Assembly: GCF_028453695.1 (NCBI RefSeq)
Contig: NC_135772.1
Span: forward strand, 14,012,001-14,076,000
Reading direction: 5' to 3'
Source: Augochlora pura
Lineage: Eukaryota > Arthropoda > Insecta > Hymenoptera > Halictidae
Length of the DNA stretch: 64,000 nucleotides
Positions within the stretch are counted from its first letter, which is position 1; each line of letters begins with the position of its first letter. The position numbers and the translations under genes are program-made. The notes below the pieces were generated by a model, which was given only the letters and a program-made list of their open reading frames with translations, was not told the origin of the DNA and did no database searches. Shown in pieces: positions 39,955 through 52,038 of the stretch.

Positions 39955-42900
39955 ATATATTACTCGCGAAATAAAATTAATGAAGTATCTGAAATAATAC
40001 TGTATAAATAATAATACTATAATATAGAACTGTGTAAAAATTGGATCTCCTATTTTATTGTCACAAAATTATCTAGTCTGAGGATCATCGCCCATTCTCG
40101 TGTGTAAGAGTAGGATTAAATCCTGCGCAACCCTAAGAAACCCATGAACGATCGTTTCGGAAAGACGCAACATCGCCCAGGCGAATGTTCCAACCTGGTA
40201 AGAAGGGACGCGGCTCGTTGCGCGCGGCATCGATGGCCGTATGTCGGGGGTTGATGGCAATAAAAAGCGAAAGGAAAAGCCGGGGGCACGTGTTTAACGG
40301 CAGGGCGATGAGGAAAGAAACAATGGCGGGCGGACAACGTGTCCCGCAGAGATAATCCGGCGATGTTTACGATCGAGCAACCGCAAGAATGGAAACAAAC
40401 GACGGTCTCTGGTCCGGGTTGGAGTCCACTCTTACGGCCGATGTGGATAATAAGCGGTGCTAAAATGACTGTAAACCAAGATTTACTGGTCGTCCACGGT
40501 AAAATAAGTAGCCTGGCGTCTAAATAGCCACCGATTCTCCGGAGATTTGCGGCACTTTTTCAACCATGTTGACCGAAACTCGAATATCAAGACGCTTCTC
40601 GATACCCCTAGTTTTCCATTGTCGATTTCAGAAGCAAAATTCCCGAAACCGAACAGCAAATCTAAGAAAAGAGTAAAACTGTGTCTTGTTAATTTTCTGT
40701 GAAAATATTGCACGTGGTTTCTGCGTTTTATGATTTTACTGGGACCCAAAGAGTTGCATTCACTTTCCGAATCTCTACACTTGAATCTCAAAGAAAATCT
40801 ATGGAATGAACAAAGTTAAATTATTTATATTCTTACTTAACCCTTTATCAAATTAATTTATCTTTATGGTTCGACGGCTTTTATTTCAATATCGGTGAAA
40901 GAAGGCTCGATATTGTAGGATCCGCAATTAATATACTTACATAAGTATAAACGTTGACACGTTTGTAATAGAACAAATTAATAAAGTGATGTCGATATAT
41001 TTTTTAATTCGACACATTTTTAATCGCATTATTTTAGGAAATGATATAACATTAACAAATCATAGTAATGGGCTTTGTGAGTAGCACGTTACATGATGGT
41101 GGAAGAAAACCGTTAGGCAATCGTAATTATTGAATAAATTTCAACCACCGAGTGTCATAAATTCGGCCACTGCCACAGGGTATGATCAATTATTGCCTAT
41201 TCTAACCGCACGTATATTTGGGGTTGTCTATAACATTAATCTCCGCGAACGAGAGGGTAAGGCTGTAATTGTTCTCTTCTTCATAAAAGTACTCAAAATG
41301 GTTAATCCCTTTATACGAATCCCTTTATAAGCCTGTTAATAGAAGCAGGCTGTCTGGAACGCTGTCCGAGATTCGTAAAAGTAATTTGAAGAGGGGTTAT
41401 TGAAAATATTTTTCGTAGCACCCTTAACCGATAAATTAGCAGTTACCCATTCGAATTGCTCTTATAATAATTATAAAGCTTGTTTTCTATTTCATGTATA
41501 AAAGAAATAATTTCTATATCGATGGAAGGGTGATTTAAGGATGTTAAACAACTTAGAGAATGAAAAAAGAAACCTAGTAAAAAATAAAAACCTAGTAAAA
41601 GCTAGTATTATACCTAAAAGATAGTATTAACATAACTAACAACTATTGTGAGCAAAATTTAAGAACTACTTAAACATCTTTTCTTTACGTTGTTCATTCT
41701 CTAATAATTTATTATAATTATAGTGATATAATTTTAGTCAGGAAAAATTAGATAAGAGAATATGTAAATATAATCGTTTCGTTTTCAAATCATTAGGAGA
41801 AATTTATATTAAACATTTAAATATGCGGTAGACATCGCTTAACAAATTTAAGTTTCGTATTGAAAACGTGTGAAAATTGAGAAATAGGAAAATCAATGTT
41901 AACGTTAAGATGCTTTTTAGCCGAAATGATTCGGAGTCAACATTTTCGCGAATAGAAAATGACAAATGACGAAGGGTCGAAACGCTTTTGTTCGCGCGTT
42001 AGTTTCGAATGTATTCGATAGAGGTAGTTCCCGAGGATTAGACTAAAAGCAGAATTAGTTAGATAAGTCGTAAAAATTCCGTGTAATCGCGTTGGTAGAT
42101 ATTCAGGGACCGTTTATCAGAATCGGGGAGTGCTTTTAATCGTGGGTCAGTGAACAAGATACAAGGGGCGACGGATAGGCAATCGATAAAATGCCGGACC
42201 TCGTTCACGATCGACTCTACCTCCGTTGCCTGCGCTCGATGAAGATTGTCCACACTTTTCGAGCTCGTTTTACACCGGTTGCACTCCTTTGATACGATTT
42301 ATAACATCATTTTTACTATTTCCGACAGTTCAAACACTGCCGACGTTCGTAAAATGAATATACTATTTTTTAATCTTCTTTCACGACCATATCTATCTTC
42401 GATTTGGAAATGTTATGACAACCGACGAGGAAAATATTGGAGTTAAGTATAATTACACTAACAAGTAAAAATCAGAGTTCTTATTAAATTAATATTAAAC
42501 TTTCGTACTCTTAACTGTGGATGTGTTAATAATAAACGTTTTACACTTTAGTTTGATCAGTTGTGTTTTATTCATAGGGTTATATTCCAAACAAAGACGT
42601 GACATTACATTATTGTTACACAAAAGAATTGTACAATATTTATATTAGACAACGGATGAAGTTTTGGTAGAGGGGTGTATTAAAGTTAAACAATTACAGC
42701 CTCAGTGCCCAATAATCTAATCATAAAAATGAAAAGATGTGAAGAGCCTTAAATGTTTAGAAATAAAAAAACAGGATTTACTATACTTCTAAAATCGAGT
42801 TGCAACGACAATTGAAGTATTTTTCGTCTCAATGAAACAATAAATAAAATATTTGGATTCGCACGGACACATCGCCAAGTAAATTTTGTAGAGGAAAATG

Positions 42901-45900
42901 TCGTGCCCCTCGGTTGCTGGAATTCGGCGCCACTGCAACTGATAAGTGTTATTTCACGATAACGGGCGTGTGCATCGATCGGAAACGAAACACTTTCGAT
43001 CGATTTCGAGTGCGTTTCAACGCCGAGTATCCCTCGCAAACGATATAATCGACGAAAGAATCGTAACGTTTCCACGACGATAAAAATATATACATATATA
43101 TATATATATATATATCAACTAATTGTAAATTCTTAATAATCTCTCGGTTGCTTAAACATTAAGAAAAAAACGTCTACAGATTTTTCCAACAAAACTCAGT
43201 TTTCTGTTTCAAGCTTCAATTAAGTAAAGTTATTTTTAAATCGAATATCCTGAACGCGGCAACGCCGGCTGCTAATCCGAATGATCCTTGCGCGCAAAGG
43301 TTTGAAATTTTGAGAGCTAGATTAATATTTATGGAACACGGTAGGAAGAAAAATCCCCTTTCGCGAATATTTCCCCACTGTGCTAGTGGAACACCGGGCC
43401 CGTAAAAAGCGGCGTGCGATCAACAAACGCGGTTTTTTGCCGTTCGGCGGACGAATTTGAAATAATTCCAAGCCGCGGCCGGCTTTTAATTAAAAGAGCG
43501 AGGAGAACCCCGGATCATTCGGCAATTTGGAAGGTGGTACGCGGGTTTCCGAGATTACCCGCTCTTAATCCAACAGCAGAAGTGTTTCGCGAGTGTGTTT
43601 GCGAAGCGTATTAGCCGCGGGTCGGCGGGATTAATAAAGTTAAAAATGCACTTTGCGGCGGACGTGCGATAATGATAATTTCGCTGGAGCCCTACGAGCG
43701 AAAGAAAAAAAAAATGGAACGCCGCCGAACGAGCCGGTCGATTTTTTATCGGGACACGATTTTAATTGCTTTCACCTCGTTGAACAGCTACCAGCCTTTG
43801 CCCCGATATATTTTTTTTTACATTTTATGGAAGAAGATATGTACGGGACGTAGCTTTGGAAAACTGCTTTGGTATAGTGTATGCTATGACGGATCGTCGA
43901 ACTGCAAGTGTGACAATTACCTTGAAATGTAAATTGTGATTATTGGTAAAATGAATTCGACGTTCCATAAACATTCGTTCGCGCGATCAATAATTCGTGG
44001 AGAACTAGCAACAATTAATCGGGAACTAACAACGATATTTAATTCATTGTTAAATAAAGGACATCGCGGCTTCGAACCCTGTAAAATTATTAACGCAGGC
44101 ACGTGTCCAGCTGTTTATCACAAACAGCGTTCAATCCGAATTTGTTAGTACCTGCCGCCGCACCACTTTGATCGCGTTCATTCCAAAGCTTTGTTTAATT
44201 TTGACACGCGATTTACCACTTAACGATTTACGAAACACGAGCCATTTGGCGGAATTAGCATATCTCTTTACACTTATTCTGAATAAAAATTTAACATAGT
44301 GCTCCAAGTGGTGCGAATAAAAGTTGCGCACGTCTGTATAACACTCGTTGACAATACTTTATTACGCTATTTTCAATTAATAACAATCATCCACGAAGAA
44401 AATCGAATCTTATTTAACAACAAATTCTGTTCAAGAAATTTCATAAATAACCTACGAAAATTTTGCAGAAAATTTATTATAAGCATATGAATTACAAATA
44501 GTGCTTATGCGACGTAGAATGTTCCATTCCAAAATAATATCAACGGCTCGCAGCCTACGTAAAATTAAATTTCATATGTCTATATATTGTATAAATATGT
44601 AATTTTCTATTCGCAAGAAGCAGTAACCAAATAAAAATTGATTAGTTTCTTTAATCACCGTAATGCGCTTGAAATATATCGATGTTCTTCGGTGCTTTCA
44701 ATTGAATTCAATTCAACGATCGAATTTGTTAAATTAATTTTCACGTTAGTGCATAAAGTTCGCCATCGAATACATTTTTTTGCTGTTTAGCGTCGCTACT
44801 GTGAAACCGTTCGCTCCGGTGTTAGAAGAATCAATTTGGCCAGCACTAAATCGTTGAAAAGAGATGTTCCCGTTCGGCAAAGAATAAAATAGGTCATCGT
44901 AGCGATTTACACACGACAGTGTTAAACGTTTCAACAAATTCGATGTGTCGTTCAATGGATCTCTTCGCTCGGCTTTGTTCAGGGTCCCCCAGATACGTAC
45001 CCTCGAATAGTTAAACTGACCGAGCAATTTACCACATTAGACCGCACTTGGCACTTCCTTGAAGAGCAACCATAGTTACGCCGTTCATCGCGAATCACTA
45101 ATTTTTCCGCGGCGGGGAACCGTCACGGATACAATTCACACGCGGCGTAATTCCCTCGACGGTTACTCTTTTACTCCTTTACCTGGATTACGAAGAGGAA
45201 CGGCAACGTGAAGTCACGGAATTTTATTTAATCGATCTACTAGCCGCTATATATTTTTAGCCGCTATATTTTATCGAGAATTGAGTTCGTCAATGAACCA
45301 GTCGCGGAGTTTAGTTTTAAAAATCCCGCGCGTCATCCGAGATTGAAATAAAGAAAAGATGTGTACACGTGTCTACATTGTTGAAAAGTTTGTTATTATT
45401 AGAAGCTTAAAAATTATCAGAGGACAATAAAGTATATGAAGAATTGAAGAATTGAAATATGAAGAATTCTGCTTGAGTAGAAAATTGAATTACATCTTAT
45501 TGGAATTTCGAGTTTTTATAAAAGTCGCGCACCCTTGGAAAATTGCAAATGTTCGCTTCATTTCCGCATTAGAATTTCGACAAACATTATAGAAATGTTA
45601 ACGATATTTGCCGAAGATATTAATGATAGAACAAATGCTCTTGTCGTTTTGCCGAGTATAAGATAATCCATTATCTATCGTTACATGAAAGTTATGAAAA
45701 TATTTAAGCAGCAGTGATAAAACATTGGTTCTTCTCTTTTTTTAACACCTCGAGCGATAAAGATCGCGACGAAGATTGCGAAACGAATAAAAATTTCTAC
45801 AATATTTGAAACTGATCGAGTCTTTTCTCAATTCGATGTTGAATTGTCCGATTTTAACGAGTTCTATCATCGAAATGTATAGGTTATGTATTACAGACAT

Positions 45901-48389
45901 TTCATTTATTTATTTGGAGGATGAACAATGAAAGCAAATTCTTTTACGATCATTTGGACACTATGACAGCTGTAAACTATAAAGAAATCACATAGCAAGG
46001 GGTAATGCCATCGAAAGCTTCACGCCGTTTGATTTCTTTGGTCGAGTTAACAGTTTTCGTAGTTTTATTTGCAGATTTTTCCACCAAATACAATAAATTT
46101 GTCATGATTTACTAGTTTTACAGAAACTTCGAATTTTTTAACTTTTCGTTTGGATTGATATCTTTACTGCTAACGAAATGTTCATGGCGGCGCGCGACGG
46201 CCATGATAGATCGCAGTGACGCTGTCTGGAAACTTCTATCATTCCTGGCACGACAGTATTTCGTATTGACAGGAAAAATTGCAACTTTTATTTCGTCAAA
46301 ATACTTTGAAATTTTAGTTTATGATCGCATCACATGTTGAATGAAGAAAAACAGATACAGATATTAAAGATTTGTATTGTCAAACACCGTGTCAGAAATT
46401 TATCTTTTTCAAATAGTTTAGCTTGATAGGAATACTGAAAGCGTTCCTGATCGACTAATCGAAAGTGATTCGAATCAAATCATGACAACGAACTCTAGTA
46501 TTGATCGCGCACTGATCCATTCCTGACCTTTCCGTCGGCACCGTGAATGAATTGTGGCGACTGTCTACCCTAGGTAATTCAATTTCACACATTTGTATCG
46601 CAATACAAATAACAAATATTTTTATATACTTTATCCCTGCTTATATTGCTTTCACCCACTGACTTATACATAAGGTACATGAGTCGATTACTGTCGGATG
46701 ACTAATTACTGCGACCTTCATTTGTTTTGGGTATAATTAACTTTACATTCATCGAATAAGATGCATTAAATCTTTTTTTATTTTGCTTACTGTTCAATAG
46801 AAAAATTCGATATGCTTCGTTCGATAAATATCAAGTTAATTATACCGGACAAAGAACAAAAAGCACAACAATTGATCAGCCGACAGTAATCGATTCCACT
46901 AACGTAATGTCATCATCATACCCTTGTCGTTTTCGCCCACATTTTACTAATTTTTATGTCAACTTTTCAGATACGTTATTATTTTCTATTTCTTTGATCT
47001 TTATGCAGGCGACCGACACATATGGATAGGTCTGAAGCATTATATTAAAAATTTCTGGAATAAATATCTACTTTGATACCATGAATCTTTGATACTGTTG
47101 ACATATATGTAACGAAGCTCTAGTGGAACAGTGACAATAATTAAACCTATTACAGTAAGAAGTAAGTAATTTGTAAGAAATTCGTCGAGTAAATATATCG
47201 CGTGGGAAATAAATTTTCAAAGTCGTATAGTACAGTGCAATCTCTATTTCCGAACGAAGAATTAGAATTCTGTGTTATTCGAAAATCTTTCATATGTGTA
47301 CACGACAAAAACCAGTGAAAAGTTTTCCGGTCGTCGGACAAGTGATCCGCCATTGCGGAGCGAAAAGAATCCACGACTCGACCCGAAGAAACACCGGGAC
47401 GCCGCGGAGCGTCGGCAAGGAAACGGGTGTCCCTGATCGAATCAATCTAACCTAATTATCCCCATGAAAATCCAATCTCTTTTTATTACGGCTGTTTAAT
47501 ATTCATGGGTGCCGGATGGTTAATTATTCGACACGACAAACGGTTAATTTGAACGAAATCGAACGAAAAGTGCGGATTAATTAGGTGATTCGATTGTGGC
47601 CCGCGAGGTCCCGCCAGAATCAACATTTTTGCTGTCGCTTCGGCTTGTACAGCTTATATTAATTTTTGAGAACGGTGGGAGAGTAACGCACATTATGTAA
47701 AACGTAATTTGAAACATTTGAGCATGCTTACAACTTGTTGGGTATAATCAAAACTGTATGATCGACGATTTTTTATTATTTTATGATTAGGTGGTATTAA
47801 AATACGCCTATAAATGGTGCAATATTCATCGATTCTCTGAAATCATCGAATCGCCGACCACGCAGAGCAAGCAGTCGGTAAGATTTGTTACTAATTTCCA
47901 TCGAACTCGTTCTGATAGTCCTATATCGTTTGAATTTCGTATTCACATTAAAGGTAGGACTGATTTTTACTTAATCAGGCGTTCGGAGCTTTTTGGATCG
48001 AACAATTGAAATTTTTATCGAATATTTAACGAAACAATGAAAGAAGACGAAAAAGTAGCGTTAACGGAAAAACAACGCTGTGCATTCCAGAGATAGAAGA
48101 CGCCATGGTTCTGTTTCTGCCGACGGTACGCTGGAAACGTTACAAAATTCGTATTTCGCAACAATTGCGGTCTTGCAAATAGATATTAAAAAAATCTGTG
48201 CATTATCATTTAACTCCTTTACAACAGGATTGCTACAAAACAAACTCGAATTCGAGTGTCATTCTGGAATAAGCATTTGATTCCATTCGTACGCCATTAT
48301 TGCCGCATTTTTTTTATCAACATCGAAGCGAACTGAAGCAGACATCTTCTCTTTTACCAAGACCCGAAGATCGTTTGAACAAAACTATG
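39955..48389. other. Intergenic, no gene seen
   Basis: GC-enriched blocks at about 40100-40560, 41960-42270, 42860-43080, 43250-43860, 44960-45330 and 47330-47660 alternate with AT-rich DNA. There is a TA run at 43086-43115. No coding frame has family resemblance or codon bias. By position this is upstream regulatory territory of fkh. Confidence 0.4.
43086..43115. repeat. (TA)n microsatellite
   Basis: About 14 TA units with one ACA interruption. Confidence 0.9.
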
Positions 48390-49720
48390 TAAACTTACAA
48401 AACGAACCAGAAGTTCCCATGACCACGACCAGAGCGGTCTTCAGGAACCGAGGAGAACCGAGGAGAACCGAGGAAAGAAACGAACAAAGGAATATCATCG
48501 GGCAAGCAAGAAGAACGAACCTCTGTTGTCTTGATCGTCGCACCATGGATCCACCATCTTTGCCGGTCGTGTGAGAGGCGTCGCGTCGCACGGGGATGGC
48601 CGCGGGAGCGTCAAAATCGTGGCGAAAACGCGTCGTCGACCGAACTCGTACTGTAGGATCCGCGAAAAAGCTGTGCGCGAGGGGGGAGGGGGGAGGGAGG
48701 GGGGAGGGGTCCACAGAGGGATCAGGGGAAGAGGAGGAGGCTGGGAGGGTGGTGGGAGGCCGGGAGGGTGGCTGGGCGGTCGAGCGAGTAGGGAGGTTGT
48801 CGAAGGAACAAGAGGGCGGCGGACGGGGGCTCTCTCGGGTTACGGTGGCGAAAGTGGTGCGGGACCGGAGAAGAAACCGTTGAGTCGCGTCGCGACGCGT
48901 TGCGTCGGGGTCGCGGGACGCGTGACGCGCGATAGGTGTCAAACGCGTGGCGGACAGACAGTTGACATGACATGGGAGAGCAGCGCGAAGCGACGCGACG
49001 CGACGCGGCCGTCGGGACGTCGTCGTCGTCGTCGTCGCCGGGCGTCGTTGTCGGCCGTCCGGCGGAATTGCGCAAGCGGTTCGGCGCGGTTCGGCTCGGT
49101 TCGCAGCTGCGCGTTCGCCCTCGGCGAGGAAAGCCCGATCCAGCGAGGCATTATCGCGCCACCGATTCACGCGATACGAAGGGGACGCGTACCGAAACCC
49201 CAGACCTAACTCACGGCCACGCTCCGTCGATTGGTCGGCGATCGGCGGCGGTGGGAGAAGCCGGCCGCTCGTTGGTCGGCGACGCGACAGGGGCGTGGCC
49301 GTCGGGCCACGGAGTGGGACGTGTTTGAACAAGATCGGGAGACTCAAGAGTAGCGGAGTACACTCGCTAACCGGCCTCCATCCACACGGCACACAGAGAG
49401 ACAGACTGGTGAATGAGGGAGAGTGGAGGTGAGGCGGCTCAAACAGGCCCCGCTCAAACAACTGCTCTTGTGTGTTCAAGCTCGTGGCGAGCGAGAGACC
49501 CGCGCTACGATCAGCGCCGCGTACACTGCCTTCGTAGTCTAGCCGCGTCGCGTTGTTGAACCAACGGAGATCAACCGTTGATCCGATCGAGTGGCCGGTT
49601 GATTTCACCACCGGGGACGGACCATCGGTAGTGAAATTCTCTCACCTGGTCGAGACGTGACGTTCTCGTGCCGTCGCGCCGGAGAATTCAGTGCTCGGAG
49701 GGATAATCCTTAGTGTATGC
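48390..49720 (+). promoter_or_regulatory. CpG-rich upstream island of fkh
   Basis: A sharp rise in G+C and CpG begins near 48390 and lasts to the fkh leader. It contains a threefold tandem GAACCGAGGA near 48443-48473, a dense G-run tract (48681-48709), and many CGTCG and GCGACGCG motifs. All six frames are open for long distances simply because stops are rare here. It most likely contains the fkh promoter and first transcribed bases; no TATA box is clear. Confidence 0.6.
48681..48709 (+). repeat. G-run tract, potential G-quadruplex
   Basis: Five G-runs of 6, 6, 3, 6 and 4 bases are separated by single A residues, and further GGG runs continue to about 48778. Short loops and long runs fit the intramolecular G-quadruplex pattern. 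Confidence 0.8.
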
Positions 49721-49818
49721 TGTATTGTGCGTTTTTTTCTCGGAGACCTGGACGGTGTTACGTTCTACATTCGATAACTGATTCAGTGAAGTTTGGTGGA
49801 ATTAAACTTTTGGGCTGA
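49717..49818 (+). other. Upstream ORF in the presumed fkh leader (33 codons)
   Basis: ATG at 49717 opens a 33-codon frame beginning MLYCAFFSRR and ending at TGA 49816-49818, before the fkh start. A second minimal upstream frame, ATG ATT CTT GTT TGA, is at 50129-50143. Whether either is in the mature leader depends on the unknown transcription start. Confidence 0.35.
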
Positions 49819-49924
49819 TTGTTGTTTTCGCGAACAGAGAGAGAAGTGATAATTTACACAGTTCCAGCCCGATTTGTCTCAGCTGTGCGAAACAGAAAGG
49901 AGGAGAGGACTAAGAGAACACAGG

Positions 49925-49974
49925 AGAGTGAAAGAGAAAGATAGAGAGTGAGTGAGAGAGGGATAGACGAAGAA

Positions 49975-50006
<32 letters not shown>

Positions 50007-50024
50007 GGGGGAGAGTAAGAGAGA
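49925..50024. repeat. (GA)n-rich tract in the fkh leader
   Basis: GA dinucleotides with AAAG and AT interruptions, ending in a short G run. In insects GA tracts bind GAGA-type factors and are common at developmental promoters; that role here is inference. Confidence 0.9.
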
Positions 50025-50184
50025 CATTCAGTGAGAAACCAGTGCCGGGTACGGTGATAGGATTGCGCCGACAGAGGAGAAGATTAAGGGATCGTCGCAT
50101 TATCAGCAGCCGTGGTACCGAGGCTTTCATGATTCTTGTTTGACGAGCAGACAGCAGTCTGCCATCCCGGCTCCGGTGAGCTCT

Positions 50185-51678
50185 ATGACCATGCTCCAGT
50201 CGCAGAAGCTGTACGGCGACGCTGGTAGCCTCGGCGGGGCGATGACCAGCGCCGCGATGTCCCATATGGGCAGCATGGCGCCGACGTACAGCTCGGTCGG
50301 CTGCATGCCGATGGGTATGTCGATGGGCGTCGGGGTCGGGCCGAGCTGCAGCCCGCAGGGTGCCGGCAGCTTTAACATGAGCTCGGCCATGGGGATGGCC
50401 TCGATGGGAGGTGGTAGCATGAGCGGGTACGGAGCGACGTCGATGGGCAGCAGTGGAGCGTGCATGGGCGCCGTCACGTACGGTTCTTTGACACCAGTCA
50501 GCAACTCGGTGAGCGGTAGAGACCCATTGTCTCTGACCGAGCCGGACTCGCCGAATTCTACTCTGCAACGTGCCAGAACCGACAAGTCCTATCGTAGAGC
50601 TTACGCGCACTCGAAACCGCCATACTCTTACATTAGCCTGATCACCATGGCGATCCAGAACGCGCCGACGAAGATGCTGACGCTGTCCGAAATCTATCAG
50701 TTCATCATGGACCTGTTCCCATTCTACCGACAGAACCAGCAACGTTGGCAGAACTCCATTAGGCACTCGCTCAGTTTCAACGACTGTTTCGTCAAAGTTC
50801 CCCGCACGCCCGACAAACCCGGGAAAGGATCGTTTTGGACCTTGCATCCGGAGAGCGGGAACATGTTCGAGAACGGTTGCTATCTGCGCCGGCAGAAGAG
50901 GTTTAAGGACGAGAAGAAGGAGCTCACGAGGCAGAGCAACAAACACCAACAGCATCAGCAAAATCATATCGGTATCACGACCGCGGTGACGACAGCGGAA
51001 CACAGCAGCCCGCCGGTCCGAGTGGCGGCGGCGGCAGGCAGGGGTCCGACGTCCCTGCACCACGGGAATCAGCAGCAAGAGGACAAGGATCAGCACTCGT
51101 TGGTGTCCTCTCACCACCATCATCACGCCGCGAGTCTTCACCAGCATCACGGCGGTCTGAAAAGCGACACGACGGACATGGGCGGTCTTCTCGGGACGGA
51201 CTTGGGCGTAGCGCACGACGAGCTCACCGCCATGGTTAGCAGAAGTCTTCATCCGCATCTGATTCCCGACACCTCCGCTCTGCACCATGGGATGACGGGT
51301 AGCCTGAAACAGGAACCTCCGTACACCGCCGCCAGCCATCCGTTTAGCATCACCAGGTTACTACCAGGCGCCACGGCTGGCACGTCACCTGGCGCACAGG
51401 ATACCAAGCCGCCCGAAATGAAGATGTACGAACAACTGCACCAGAGCTACGCGAACTTCGGCTCCTCGCATCATCCGCATGCTCACTCCGCGCCGCCCAG
51501 TCATCACCATCACAACGGTATGCACACGGGCTCGAACGCCGCCGGGCCCATGCACAACATGACCAACCATCATCATCAAGAGTATTATCAGAGCCCGCTC
51601 TACCATCACGCGACCAGCGTGGCGAGCAGTAGCGCGCCTCCACCGCCCACCGTCGCCAGCGCCGCTCCGGGATTGTGA
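50185..51678 (+). CDS. fkh: Fork head (FoxA) transcription factor, single exon, 497 aa
   Basis: FoxA proteins are pioneer transcription factors; in insects fork head controls gut, salivary gland and other ectodermal organs. The forkhead winged-helix domain is residues 143-241 (KPPYSYISLITMAIQNAPTK, the helix-3 WQNSIRHSLSFNDCFVKVPR, then YLRRQKRFK). The N-terminal QKLYGD resembles the known insect FKH start. The Met/Ser/Gly-rich N-terminal region corresponds to the FoxA activation region. Two FoxA C-terminal blocks are present: HPFSITRLLP at 385-394 and KMYEQL near 413. YYQSPLYHH is at 467. His-rich runs lie between. The start is the first ATG after an in-frame TGA at 50032; ATG at 50191 is a second option. 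The coding DNA is GC-rich and intronless. It ends at TGA 51676-51678, but see the extension beyond it. Confidence 0.97.
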   Translation: MTMLQSQKLYGDAGSLGGAMTSAAMSHMGSMAPTYSSVGCMPMGMSMGVGVGPSCSPQGAGSFNMSSAMGMASMGGGSMSGYGATSMGSSGACMGAVTYGSLTPVSNSVSGRDPLSLTEPDSPNSTLQRARTDKSYRRAYAHSKPPYSYISLITMAIQNAPTKMLTLSEIYQFIMDLFPFYRQNQQRWQNSIRHSLSFNDCFVKVPRTPDKPGKGSFWTLHPESGNMFENGCYLRRQKRFKDEKKELTRQSNKHQQHQQNHIGITTAVTTAEHSSPPVRVAAAAGRGPTSLHHGNQQQEDKDQHSLVSSHHHHHAASLHQHHGGLKSDTTDMGGLLGTDLGVAHDELTAMVSRSLHPHLIPDTSALHHGMTGSLKQEPPYTAASHPFSITRLLPGATAGTSPGAQDTKPPEMKMYEQLHQSYANFGSSHHPHAHSAPPSHHHHNGMHTGSNAAGPMHNMTNHHHQEYYQSPLYHHATSVASSSAPPPPTVASAAPGL

Positions 51679-52038
51679 CACCACGCTACCCACCCTTATG
51701 CCTTGGCCTGAGCCGCTGCTGCTGCGGCCTATGCCGCCAACGCGACCATCGTACCGTCGACTACTGCCAACCTTGTTCACCATCACCATTACCGGCACCA
51801 CCAGCATCCGTCGTCTTCTTCGTCCTCGGCCTCCTCGCCGTCGTCGTTGCTCTCCTGTCCACCGACCACGCAGCCGTCCGTCGCGCACGACACCCCGACG
51901 TCCGTCAGACCCGTTGTCGGTCAACGGCGTCGGCGTCGCTGCGACGAGAACCCCACGGAGTCGTCCTGTCGTCACATTAACGAGGACGATTACGACGACG
52001 ACGAAGAGGACGACGAGGAAGAGGAGGACATCGTGTGA
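51679..52038 (+). other. In-frame coding-like extension of fkh past two TGA codons
   Basis: After TGA at 51676 (followed by C) the same frame reads HHATHPYALA, a second TGA at 51709, then 108 further codons to TGA at 52036-52038. These encode an Ala run (AAAAAAYAANATIV), HHHHYRHHQHPSSSSSSASS, a Cys/Arg stretch and a strongly acidic end DDYDDDEEDDEEEEDIV. By hand count about three quarters of its third positions are G or C, against roughly half of second positions, as in coding DNA. Stop-codon readthrough is well documented in insects and TGA-C is its favoured context. The other two forward frames are also open here, so composition alone could explain the length. Could be a readthrough domain, a former C-terminus, or 3' UTR. 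Confidence 0.5.

Noticed and set aside
48385..49611. 408-codon minus-strand open frame upstream of fkh
   Set aside because: It lies in a GC-rich island where all frames are open; it is Arg/Pro/Ser low complexity with no domain, and starts and ends match composition borders.
49879..51339. 486-codon minus-strand open frame
   Set aside because: It is the antisense shadow of the fkh coding exon and the GA repeat.
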